13,247 nucleotides of DNA from Flavipsychrobacter sp. (lineage in GTDB: Bacteria > Bacteroidota > Bacteroidia > Chitinophagales > Chitinophagaceae). A program made the position numbers and the translations under genes. Below, one piece after another: positions 1 through 6,678 of the stretch. Within the stretch, counting starts at the first letter, position 1. Each line of letters begins with the position of its first letter. Under the pieces are notes generated by a model. That model was not told the origin of the DNA, did no database searches, and worked only from the letters and a program-made list of their open reading frames with translations. The stretch lies in contig JAJNBR010000044.1 of the NCBI GenBank assembly GCA_021156265.1, positions 1 through 13,247 of the forward strand. The letters are read 5' to 3'.

Positions 1-347
1 AACGTCAGTACCATACCCACTGCCGCAAACAATACGGTAGTTTCGAACGTAATGGGTATGAATGCAGGCAGCGACCAGTGTGGTTTACCACCGAAATTCA
101 GCGGCCAGTCTGCAGTGAATATCCACGACATAAAGCCTAATGCAGTTGCAGTACCGGTGATACCGTAGATGAAACCGGCTACGTGCAGGTCTGTATCTTT
201 CAGACCCAATGCATGATCGAGGCCGTGTACCGGGAAAGGTGTATACACATCGTGCAGTTTGTAACCACTGTTGCGTATGGTCTTTACCGCAGGAAACAAT
301 ACTTCCTCATCATCGTAACAGCCTACCGCAAATTTTTTTATTGCCAT
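1..347 (-). CDS. actD: ActD, alternative complex III membrane subunit (DUF3341), 3' part cut off by window edge
   Basis: The first 115 residues are visible, reading from an ATG at 345-347 (MAIKKFAVGCYDDEEVL...); the gene continues past the left edge. The family (DUF3341) is usually about 170-190 residues, so roughly two thirds is present. A soluble N-terminal part (residues 1-56) carries the characteristic start with an FAVGxYDDE-type motif and a VYTPFPVHGLDHALG segment. It is followed by two hydrophobic stretches at about 57-79 and 92-115, matching the two transmembrane helices known for ActD. In ACIII, ActD is a cofactor-free subunit that packs against the NrfD-like quinol subunits. It lies 40 bp downstream of actC in the same direction, so it should be in the same transcript. 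The leader is A/T-rich with no Shine-Dalgarno sequence. The family call rests on sequence resemblance plus operon position. Confidence 0.9.
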   Translation of the reverse strand, partial: MAIKKFAVGCYDDEEVLFPAVKTIRNSGYKLHDVYTPFPVHGLDHALGLKDTDLHVAGFIYGITGTATALGFMSWIFTADWPLNFGGKPHWSLPAFIPITFETTVLFAAVGMVLT

Positions 348-387
348 TTTATTTCAACAATTCAAAAGTTAAAACTCAAATACCGGT

Positions 388-1827
388 TTAGTGATGATGT
401 GCAGCCAGTTGCTCTGTTGCAAATTCCGCATTGTCTTTCTCATCAATAGCCGCCATCTTCTTCTTCTGCGCTTCGCCCGATGTTTTCAGAACGAACTTGA
501 TCTCAGCGATCGCGATAACCGGGAAGTATTTAGCAAACAGGAAGAAGCAGGTAAAGAACAGACCGAACGTACCCAGGTAAAAACCAACCTCCGGCCATGT
601 AGGCGAGTAGTAGGTCCAGCTACCGGGAATGTAGTCGCGGTACAGCGAAGTAACGATGATCACGAAACGCTCGAACCACATACCAATGTTCACAACGATA
701 GACATGATGAACGTGAACGGAATGTTGCGGCGCAGTTTTTTGAACCAGAACAACTGCGGAGATACCACGTTGCAGGTCATCATCGCCCAGTAGCTCCACC
801 AGTACGGGCCAAGGATACGCCAGTTGAACGCATCTTGTTCGTAAACCACCTGGCTATACCATGCCATGAACAGCTCGGTAAGGTAGGCAACACCCACGAT
901 AGAACCGGTAAGTACAATTACCTTGTTCATCGCCTCGATGTGACCAAGAGTTACATAATCTTCAAGACCGAATATTCTGCGAACCAGGATCAATAGTGTT
1001 TGTACCATCGCGAAACCAGAGAAGATCGCACCCGCAACGAAGTATGGCGGGAAGATGGTAGTGTGCCAGCCAGGGATCACCGACGTGGCAAAGTCCATAG
1101 ATACTATGGTGTGCACCGAAAGTACCAGTGGTGTTGACAGACCGGCAAGCACCAGCGACAGGGCCTCGTGACGCTGCCAGTTCTTGGCAGTACCTGTCCA
1201 ACCGAACGATGCAAGACCGTACAGGCGTTTGCGCAGTTTTGTTTTTGCGCGGTCGCGGATGGTGGCGAAGTCAGGAATAAGACCCGAGTACCAGAACAAT
1301 AATGATACAGTGAAGTAAGTAGAGATCGCGAACACGTCCCACATCAGGGCCGAGTTGAAGTTAGGCCACAGCGGACCGCGCGAGTTAGGATAAGGCAGTA
1401 CGAAGAAACCATCCCATACACGACCCATGTGGAAGATCGGGAACTGGCCCGCGCACATTACCGCGAAGATGGTCATCGCCTCAGCCGCACGGTTCACACC
1501 GGTACGCCAGCCCTGGCGGAAAAGTAAAAGGATCGCAGAGATAAGTGTACCCGCGTGACCGATACCTACCCACCATACGAAGTTGGTGATATCCCATCCC
1601 CAGCCTACAGTACGGTTGATACCCCACACACCAATACCCCAGTATACTTCCCAAAACACGGAGAAAACACCGAACATCAGCAGGGCAACCGAGAAGAAGA
1701 AGCCGATGTACCACATGCGTGATGGCTTCTGTTCAATTGGCCTTACTATATCTTCCGTCACCTGATGGTAATCTTTGTCACCATCAACCAGCGGTTCCCT
1801 TACAAACGATTCGTACTTAAGATGCAT
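388..1827 (-). CDS. actC: ActC, NrfD/PsrC-like quinol-oxidising membrane subunit of alternative complex III
   Basis: 479 residues from the ATG at 1825-1827 to TAA at 388-390, a normal length for ActC. It is an integral membrane protein of the NrfD/PsrC family with about ten hydrophobic helices (roughly residues 40-62, 85-105, 117-137, 161-181, 222-242, 259-283, 302-325, 343-362, 371-396, 417-440). The conserved block FPIFHMGRVWDG with His133, and the acidic Asp164 in ALMWDVFA, lie where quinol-binding and proton-path residues are placed in this family; that assignment comes from family knowledge, not from a structure of this protein. The cytoplasmic-type tail (about 450-479) is Lys/Glu/Ala-rich and ends in three histidines. 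The gene sits 59 bp after actB and 40 bp before actD. ActC receives menaquinol electrons and hands them to the Fe-S part of ActB. There is no Shine-Dalgarno sequence; the upstream bases are A/T-rich. Confidence 0.95.
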   Translation of the reverse strand: MHLKYESFVREPLVDGDKDYHQVTEDIVRPIEQKPSRMWYIGFFFSVALLMFGVFSVFWEVYWGIGVWGINRTVGWGWDITNFVWWVGIGHAGTLISAILLLFRQGWRTGVNRAAEAMTIFAVMCAGQFPIFHMGRVWDGFFVLPYPNSRGPLWPNFNSALMWDVFAISTYFTVSLLFWYSGLIPDFATIRDRAKTKLRKRLYGLASFGWTGTAKNWQRHEALSLVLAGLSTPLVLSVHTIVSMDFATSVIPGWHTTIFPPYFVAGAIFSGFAMVQTLLILVRRIFGLEDYVTLGHIEAMNKVIVLTGSIVGVAYLTELFMAWYSQVVYEQDAFNWRILGPYWWSYWAMMTCNVVSPQLFWFKKLRRNIPFTFIMSIVVNIGMWFERFVIIVTSLYRDYIPGSWTYYSPTWPEVGFYLGTFGLFFTCFFLFAKYFPVIAIAEIKFVLKTSGEAQKKKMAAIDEKDNAEFATEQLAAHHH

Positions 1828-1886
1828 AGCACGTAATTAGTATAACGTTTAAATATTTTAACTGGCTTTCGCCGTCAATTCCTCAA

Positions 1887-4800
1887 TTAGATGTGTGCTT
1901 TCAGCAAACCATCTTTTGTTTCGTCACCAGCAATGATCACGTCTGTGTTACGAATGTTCGACAGATAGTTCACATTAGGCAGCGTATGTATTTGTTCCAG
2001 TACGTAGTAAGTACGCTCTTTCTGCTCGTCGTGGCGCAGCTTGTAGATCGCACTGCTCTTATCGTTCACGTTACCGAACAGGATAGCTTCTGTAGGGCAA
2101 GCCTGCTGGCATGCGGTACGCGCTTCACCGTCCTTCATCGGGCGACCTTCTTTCTTGGCGGTCAGTTTAGCATCCTGCAGGCGTTGTACGCAGAACGTAC
2201 ATTTTTCCATCACACCACGGCTACGAACTGTTACGTCCGGATTCAGTACCATGCGTGTCTGGTCGTCGTTCATATCATCACGACGGTAGTCTTCGTACAG
2301 GTTGTCTTCGAAGCAGTCTGCACCGTTCCAGTCCATCCAGTTGAAGTGACGTACTTTATAAGGACAGTTGTTAGCGCAATATTTAGTACCGATACAACGG
2401 TTATAAGCCATTTGGTTCAAACCTTCACTACTGTGGTTGGTAGCAGATACCGGGCAAACGTTCTCGCAAGGGGCGTTGTCGCAGTGCTGGCACATCATCG
2501 GCTGGAACACGGTCTGGATAGTATCCGGATCTTCAGGCATACCGCTGAAGTAACGGTCGATACGCAGCCAGTGCATTTCCTGCGATTTCAGTACATATTT
2601 CTTACCTACAACAGATATGTTGTTCTCAGCCTGGCAGCCTATTACACAGGCGCCGCAACCGATACAGCTGTTGAGGTCTATTGACATACCCCAGTGGATA
2701 CCGGGATGTTCGAAGTTTGGATACAGCGTACCGTTCTCGCGGAAGCCTTCATCGAGGGATTTAACACCCTCAGCTGTTACGCCTGCGCTATGATCAGCAG
2801 CAGCTGGTCCATGAGGAGCAGCGTGTGCTTCGCCGTGTGCACCTTCAGCACCATGACCTTCCGGAGTTACCCATGCCAGGTGAGAATAGTGACCGATCTC
2901 ATTCTCGCGCGCTTTGAACAGCTGTCCCGGATCTTTCCTGAATTCATCAATAGTGTATTCGCGAATGATCGGGCGGCCTTCGTAGCTATGGTGCGTCTGT
3001 GTGATCGCTATATCGTAAGTACCTGCGCCTTTTTCTATCGTAGCAGGCGAGCTGTAATTGTATGTCTGACCGTTGAACGCGATGAACGGATATGCATTCT
3101 TACCGGTGTTGGCAGCAGCGCGGCCCACTTTTTCGTTACGTCCGTAACCAACTGCAATAGCTACTACATCGTTGTGCATACCCGGTACTACAACCATCGG
3201 CAGCTCCATTTCAACGTTGTTAGCTTTTACTTTCAGCAGGCGCTTAGCGTTAACCACCTCAGTGATGCTGGTCAACTCTTCACCAAGCTCTTTCGCTTTC
3301 TTAGGCGATACGCATACGTAGTTATCCCACGTAGCTTTTGTTATCGGGTCAGGCATTTCCTGCAGCCATGGGTTGTTACTCCATGAGCCACCGTGGCCTA
3401 TTGATATTTTCTGGTAAACCACCAGCTCCATACCGGCTGCTGGTTTTTGTGCTGCGATAGCTGCGATAGCACCTGCAACATTACCTGCTGCTGCACCGCC
3501 GCCTACAGCCATTTCACCTGCCGGCTCAATAACACCGTCTTGCAGAGCACGGTCGAAGTTTTCCTGGCCACCTACTTTGCCCATCCAGTACTGTTTCCAG
3601 TAGTCAGCATAAGTGGTAGTAGCGCCAGCCCATGTCAGCAGGCTGTCCTGGAACGCGCGTGTCTTGAACAACGGCGCGATACCGGGCTGCATCAGGCTGT
3701 AATAACCTGGCTTAGGTTCTGCATCACCCCAGCTTTCCAGGAAGTGATGATCAGGAACCACGTATGTGCAAAGCTGCGCGGTCTCATCCATCCTGTCGGC
3801 GAATGATACGGTCACAGGAACTTTCTTCATTGCTGCAGCAAACTTCTGCCCGAAAGCAAAGTCGTAAGCAGGGTTAACACCATGTACCAGCAGGGTGCCT
3901 ACCTGGCCGGCTTCCATTGCGTTCATCACGGCAACGAGGTCAGCTTCCACACCTTGCTTGGTGTTGTTGGTCAACGCCCAGTTTACCGTAGTGCCGTTGG
4001 CGCCGATAGCAGCGTTGATAGCGTTTACTACAGTCTGAACATTTACATCGTTTGAACCGCTCACTACCAGACCGTTACCGGCTTTCAGGTCGTTAGCTGC
4101 TTTTACGATGAGGTTATTAAGATTCTTGTTAGCGAAAGCAGGAGCTGTACCGTTAATAGCGTTGTAAAGGGCTACTGCTACAGCACCCATTTCTGATGGC
4201 TTGCAGGTAGCACGGTGGTCAGCTTTTGCGCCCGTAATGGTGTGCAGCGATTCGACCTGGTAGTGCTTAGACATTACCGGGTTCTTAGCGCTCAGTTTAC
4301 GGCCTACGCTGTATTGCTTAGCAAATTCTATTGGCGACAACCAGGTACCGAGGAAATCTGCACCAAGGCTCACGATGGTCTTCGCAACGTCGAAACGGAA
4401 CGAAGGCAGCGCGCGCTTGCCGGTAGCAGCTTCAGCGGCCAGCAGCATACCTGAGTAAGACATCGGGTCGTAAACCACGTGTTTTACATTAGGGTATTTG
4501 CCTATGAACTGGGTGATAATCTCTTTTGTGGTCGGGCTGATGATAGTAGACGTCAGCAGGTAAGCCTGTCCCTGTGCAGAGGCAAGGCCTTCCATAACAC
4601 GACGGTCGATAGCTTCGAATGTAGCTTCCTGGCCGGCAGCATGCGGCTGGCGCAGGCGGGTCTTGTCATACAGGTTAAGTACAGAAGCCTGCACACGGGC
4701 TGAAGTACCGCCGCGTGTGATAGATGACCTTTCATTACCTTCTATCTTGATAGGACGGCCATCGCGCGTTTTGATAACGATAGCGCAGTAGTCGCCGCCA

Positions 4801-5090
4801 TCTACATAAGTAGAAGCATAATAGTTAGGAACACCGGGGGTGATGTCCTCTGGTTTGATAGCATATGGGATGGCCCTGCGAACAGGCATCTCACAGCTGG
4901 CAGCCAGGGTTGCAGCCACGGTGCTGAAACCTAAGAATTTCAAAAAGTCGCGGCGGGGAGTGGCAGCATCCAGGAATTTATCGCTCACTTCGAACGGCAG
5001 CGATTCCTTGAATTCGTTGTCAACCACGTCTTTGTGAGCTGTACTGTCGTTCAGCTCTTCAAGCCCCTTCCAATATTGTTTTTGACTCAT
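1887..5090 (-). CDS. actB: ActB, molybdopterin-like/Fe-S fusion subunit of alternative complex III with extended Tat signal
   Basis: 1067 residues from the ATG at 5088-5090. Residues 1-66 form an extended Tat-type leader: a 45-residue polar N-terminus (starting MSQKQYWKGLEELN), the twin arginines Arg46-Arg47 in RRDFLKFLG, a hydrophobic stretch and LAASC with Cys66. This matches the family description 'MoCo/4Fe-4S cofactor protein with extended Tat translocation signal'. Residues about 75-740 resemble the catalytic subunit of complex iron-sulfur molybdoenzymes, which in ACIII has lost its Mo cofactor. After a His-rich linker (744-767) comes a PsrB-like ferredoxin domain with clustered cysteines: C809/812/815/819, C867/870/875/879, C899/905/909, C964/967 and C994/998. 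These would hold the [3Fe-4S] and [4Fe-4S] clusters that link ActC to ActA. Two low-complexity stretches (residues 528-552, Gly/Ala; and the His linker) are poorly conserved inserts. It lies 72 bp after actA and 59 bp before actC. Confidence 0.95.
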   Translation of the reverse strand: MSQKQYWKGLEELNDSTAHKDVVDNEFKESLPFEVSDKFLDAATPRRDFLKFLGFSTVAATLAASCEMPVRRAIPYAIKPEDITPGVPNYYASTYVDGGDYCAIVIKTRDGRPIKIEGNERSSITRGGTSARVQASVLNLYDKTRLRQPHAAGQEATFEAIDRRVMEGLASAQGQAYLLTSTIISPTTKEIITQFIGKYPNVKHVVYDPMSYSGMLLAAEAATGKRALPSFRFDVAKTIVSLGADFLGTWLSPIEFAKQYSVGRKLSAKNPVMSKHYQVESLHTITGAKADHRATCKPSEMGAVAVALYNAINGTAPAFANKNLNNLIVKAANDLKAGNGLVVSGSNDVNVQTVVNAINAAIGANGTTVNWALTNNTKQGVEADLVAVMNAMEAGQVGTLLVHGVNPAYDFAFGQKFAAAMKKVPVTVSFADRMDETAQLCTYVVPDHHFLESWGDAEPKPGYYSLMQPGIAPLFKTRAFQDSLLTWAGATTTYADYWKQYWMGKVGGQENFDRALQDGVIEPAGEMAVGGGAAAGNVAGAIAAIAAQKPAAGMELVVYQKISIGHGGSWSNNPWLQEMPDPITKATWDNYVCVSPKKAKELGEELTSITEVVNAKRLLKVKANNVEMELPMVVVPGMHNDVVAIAVGYGRNEKVGRAAANTGKNAYPFIAFNGQTYNYSSPATIEKGAGTYDIAITQTHHSYEGRPIIREYTIDEFRKDPGQLFKARENEIGHYSHLAWVTPEGHGAEGAHGEAHAAPHGPAAADHSAGVTAEGVKSLDEGFRENGTLYPNFEHPGIHWGMSIDLNSCIGCGACVIGCQAENNISVVGKKYVLKSQEMHWLRIDRYFSGMPEDPDTIQTVFQPMMCQHCDNAPCENVCPVSATNHSSEGLNQMAYNRCIGTKYCANNCPYKVRHFNWMDWNGADCFEDNLYEDYRRDDMNDDQTRMVLNPDVTVRSRGVMEKCTFCVQRLQDAKLTAKKEGRPMKDGEARTACQQACPTEAILFGNVNDKSSAIYKLRHDEQKERTYYVLEQIHTLPNVNYLSNIRNTDVIIAGDETKDGLLKAHI

Positions 5091-5162
5091 ACGGTTTGAT
5101 CCGGTATAAAATGTGTTTCCGAATAATTTTTAACTAAGCTGTTTCCCCTGGTGAAGACACTA

Positions 5163-6425
5163 TTAATAGTGACACTTCTGACATTCCAACCCGCCGATCT
5201 CTTCCACAGTTACACCATCACGCTGGCCGGTTTTGATCTCATTATGATACTTCTCGAAAATGCTGTAGTAATTGTTCTCAGCAAACTGAACCTGTGTTTG
5301 ACGATGGCAGTTAACGCACCAGCCCATTGATAGCGGAGCGAACTGGAACACTTCATCCATTTCTTCTATGTTGCCGTGGCAACGCTGGCAGGCGATCTTA
5401 CCTACTGCTACGTGCTGCGAGTGGTTGAAGTAAACGTGGTCAGGCAGGTTGTGGATCTTTACCCATTTAACCGGTGTAGCCTTTACATTGCCATTCGCAT
5501 CGCGGATGTAGTCCTTTTTAACGGGATCCCAGCCTGCATATTTATACAGCTTCTGAATCTCTTTAGTACCATCTACCCTTTCACCTTCCGCTGTGTACAG
5601 CGGGTGATCGGCGTCCCCGGTGTATTCGCTGATCTGTTTGTGACAGTTCATACACATGTTAGGAGAAGGTATCATTGCCTGGCGGCTCTTTTCAGCGCCT
5701 GCGTGACAATAAAGACAGTTGATCTGGTTGATACCTGCGTGCACTTTGTGCGAGTAGAACACAGGTTGTTCGGGCTGGTAGTTTTGCTGGCGACCCAGTT
5801 CTACGGCACCGTTCACTAACCAGTAACCTGCCAAAATGAACAGGATAATAACACCCATTGCGATGAACACCTTGTTGCGATACAAAGGGATCTCTTCGCT
5901 GCTGGGCAGACCTTCTTTTTGCTCAGCCACCTTGCGGAGACCGCTGTTAACGCGCCACAGGATGATGGCGAGTACCAATAATATAAGTGTGATTACTGTG
6001 TACAGCCAGGCGTTTCCGTCTTTTGCTTCTGTAGTGGCAGTAGCGCCCGCTGCAGGACCGGCTGCTGAAGGCGGCTCAACCGAGTTTACATAAGTAAAGA
6101 TGGCATCGATGTCTTCGTTGCTCAACGCAGGGAACGGCGTCATTGGGATCTTACCCCATTTATTGTACACGTCGTTGGCGTATTTATCACCGCTCGCTAC
6201 CAGCTTCTGAGAGTTGTGTACCCAATCGTACAGCCACTCTTTGCTGGGCACACGCGCATCGGCACCTTTCAGGGCAGGGCCCGTGGCATCCTTCAGCGGG
6301 TTGTGACAGCTGGCGCAGTTCGACTGGAACAGTGCCTTTCCATCAGGAGCGGCAAAAGAAGAGACTTGGAAAACGAACAGGGCAATTACGGTCGTAAATA
6401 TGCTCTGGGCGATCCTCCGGAACAT
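5163..6425 (-). CDS. actA: ActA, c-type cytochrome subunit of alternative complex III with six heme sites
   Basis: 420 residues from the ATG at 6423-6425. A longer in-frame start at 6527 exists but is rejected: the shorter form begins with a good signal peptide (MFRRIAQSIFTTVIALF, cleavage near SFA-A), and a candidate promoter lies inside the extension. Residues about 25-117 are a class I monoheme cytochrome c domain (CASCH at 37-41, probable axial Met95 in KIPMTPFPAL). Two transmembrane helices follow at about 139-159 and 184-204. The C-terminal part has five more heme sites: CLYCH 237, CMNCH 258, CQRCH 346, CVNCH 370 and CQKCH 415, the last ending one residue before the C-terminus. The C-terminal part is the classic pentaheme ActA that takes electrons from ActB on the periplasmic side; the N-terminal cytochrome is an addition to that core. 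It is the first gene of the ACIII operon, with 253 bp of non-coding DNA before it. Confidence 0.95.
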   Translation of the reverse strand: MFRRIAQSIFTTVIALFVFQVSSFAAPDGKALFQSNCASCHNPLKDATGPALKGADARVPSKEWLYDWVHNSQKLVASGDKYANDVYNKWGKIPMTPFPALSNEDIDAIFTYVNSVEPPSAAGPAAGATATTEAKDGNAWLYTVITLILLVLAIILWRVNSGLRKVAEQKEGLPSSEEIPLYRNKVFIAMGVIILFILAGYWLVNGAVELGRQQNYQPEQPVFYSHKVHAGINQINCLYCHAGAEKSRQAMIPSPNMCMNCHKQISEYTGDADHPLYTAEGERVDGTKEIQKLYKYAGWDPVKKDYIRDANGNVKATPVKWVKIHNLPDHVYFNHSQHVAVGKIACQRCHGNIEEMDEVFQFAPLSMGWCVNCHRQTQVQFAENNYYSIFEKYHNEIKTGQRDGVTVEEIGGLECQKCHY

Positions 6426-6491
6426 TGGCTTATTTGATTCTGACACAGGAATAAATTTGAAAATTAACGTTCCTTTTTGACAAAGCGTGGG

Positions 6492-6499
6492 CAAAACTA
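6492..6499 (-). promoter_or_regulatory. Candidate -7 promoter element for actA (TAGTTTTG)
   Basis: The minus strand reads TAGTTTTG here, an exact match to the TAnnTTTG element used by the primary sigma factor of Bacteroidota. It lies 66 bp upstream of the chosen actA start. The expected partner TTTG about 20 bp further upstream is missing; the nearest match (TTTC, at 6512-6515) is too close. An activator at the 6524-6541 palindrome could compensate for a weak -33; this is speculative. Confidence 0.35.
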
Positions 6500-6523
6500 C
6501 AACACAATGACGAAAGTTTATAC

Positions 6524-6541
6524 ACATTTGTTAAAAAATGT
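6524..6541. promoter_or_regulatory. Candidate operator palindrome upstream of actA
   Basis: ACATTT and AAATGT form a perfect 6-bp inverted repeat with a 6-base spacer. Its centre falls about 45-50 bp upstream of the transcription start implied by the TAGTTTTG element. That is a typical location for an activator that contacts RNA polymerase, such as a CRP/FNR-family protein. The site is A/T-rich, so chance occurrence is quite possible, and the half-sites do not closely match a consensus I can name. Confidence 0.22.
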
Positions 6542-6581
6542 TTTTCAATACTGGCGCGGGTTTCAGGCGGTATTTCGTTCA

Positions 6582-6611
6582 TGACAATTTATCTCTGTCA
6601 TTCTATTGTCA
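6582..6611. repeat. Inverted repeat TGACAAT...ATTGTCA between SDR gene and actA
   Basis: Two perfect 7-bp half-sites (6582-6588 and 6605-6611) are separated by 16 bases. The spacer contains a further TGTCA (6597-6601), so the right half also shows a short direct repeat. It could bind a dimeric regulator or form a weak stem. It is not followed by a T-run on either strand, so it is not a standard terminator. Confidence 0.3.
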
Positions 6612-6613
6612 GG

Positions 6614-6634
6614 CGAAAACCTAACTTGTTTTCG
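6614..6634 (-). repeat. Small stem-loop (7-bp stem, 7-base loop) downstream of the SDR gene
   Basis: CGAAAAC (6614-6620) pairs perfectly with GTTTTCG (6628-6634) around the loop ctaactt. It lies about 45 bp after the SDR stop codon in the direction of transcription. There is no U-run after it, so it would be at best a weak terminator or a 3'-end stabilising hairpin. It directly abuts the 6582-6611 repeat. Confidence 0.3.
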
Positions 6635-6678
6635 ACGGAGTTTCACCCTTTTATCACTTGATTTAACATAAACTTCAC

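Larger units (their letters stand above)
6426..6678 (-). promoter_or_regulatory. Leader region upstream of the act operon with candidate promoter and inverted repeats
   Basis: This 253-bp gene-free stretch separates the SDR gene from actA. On the minus strand, TAGTTTTG (plus positions 6492-6499) fits the Bacteroidota -7 consensus TAnnTTTG exactly and would give a transcript with a leader of about 60 nt. A good -33 TTTG element is not obvious, so the promoter call is moderate. Three inverted repeats are visible: ACATTT/AAATGT (6524-6541), TGACAAT/ATTGTCA (6582-6611), and CGAAAAC/GTTTTCG with a 7-base loop (6614-6634). I see no tRNA and no convincing coding sequence here. Regulation of a respiratory complex by one of these palindromes is an inference. 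Confidence 0.4.

Noticed and set aside
391..996. 201-codon open frame on the plus strand opposite actC
   Set aside because: Fully antisense to ActC, rich in Arg/His/Asn without domain features; a shadow frame.
1893..3386. Long open frames on the plus strand opposite actB (263 and 230 codons)
   Set aside because: They lie wholly antisense to a clear, highly conserved gene. Their translations are Val/Phe/Thr-rich with no recognisable domain, as expected for the shadow of a strongly biased coding strand.
1..6425. Formate dehydrogenase, polysulfide reductase or nitrate reductase operon
   Set aside because: The molybdopterin-like half is fused to the Fe-S half and accompanied by a multiheme ActA and DUF3341 ActD, the signature of alternative complex III instead of a molybdoenzyme.
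6426..6527. N-terminal extension of ActA by 34 residues
   Set aside because: The extension has no signal features, would bury the signal peptide, and overlaps the candidate promoter element at 6492-6499.
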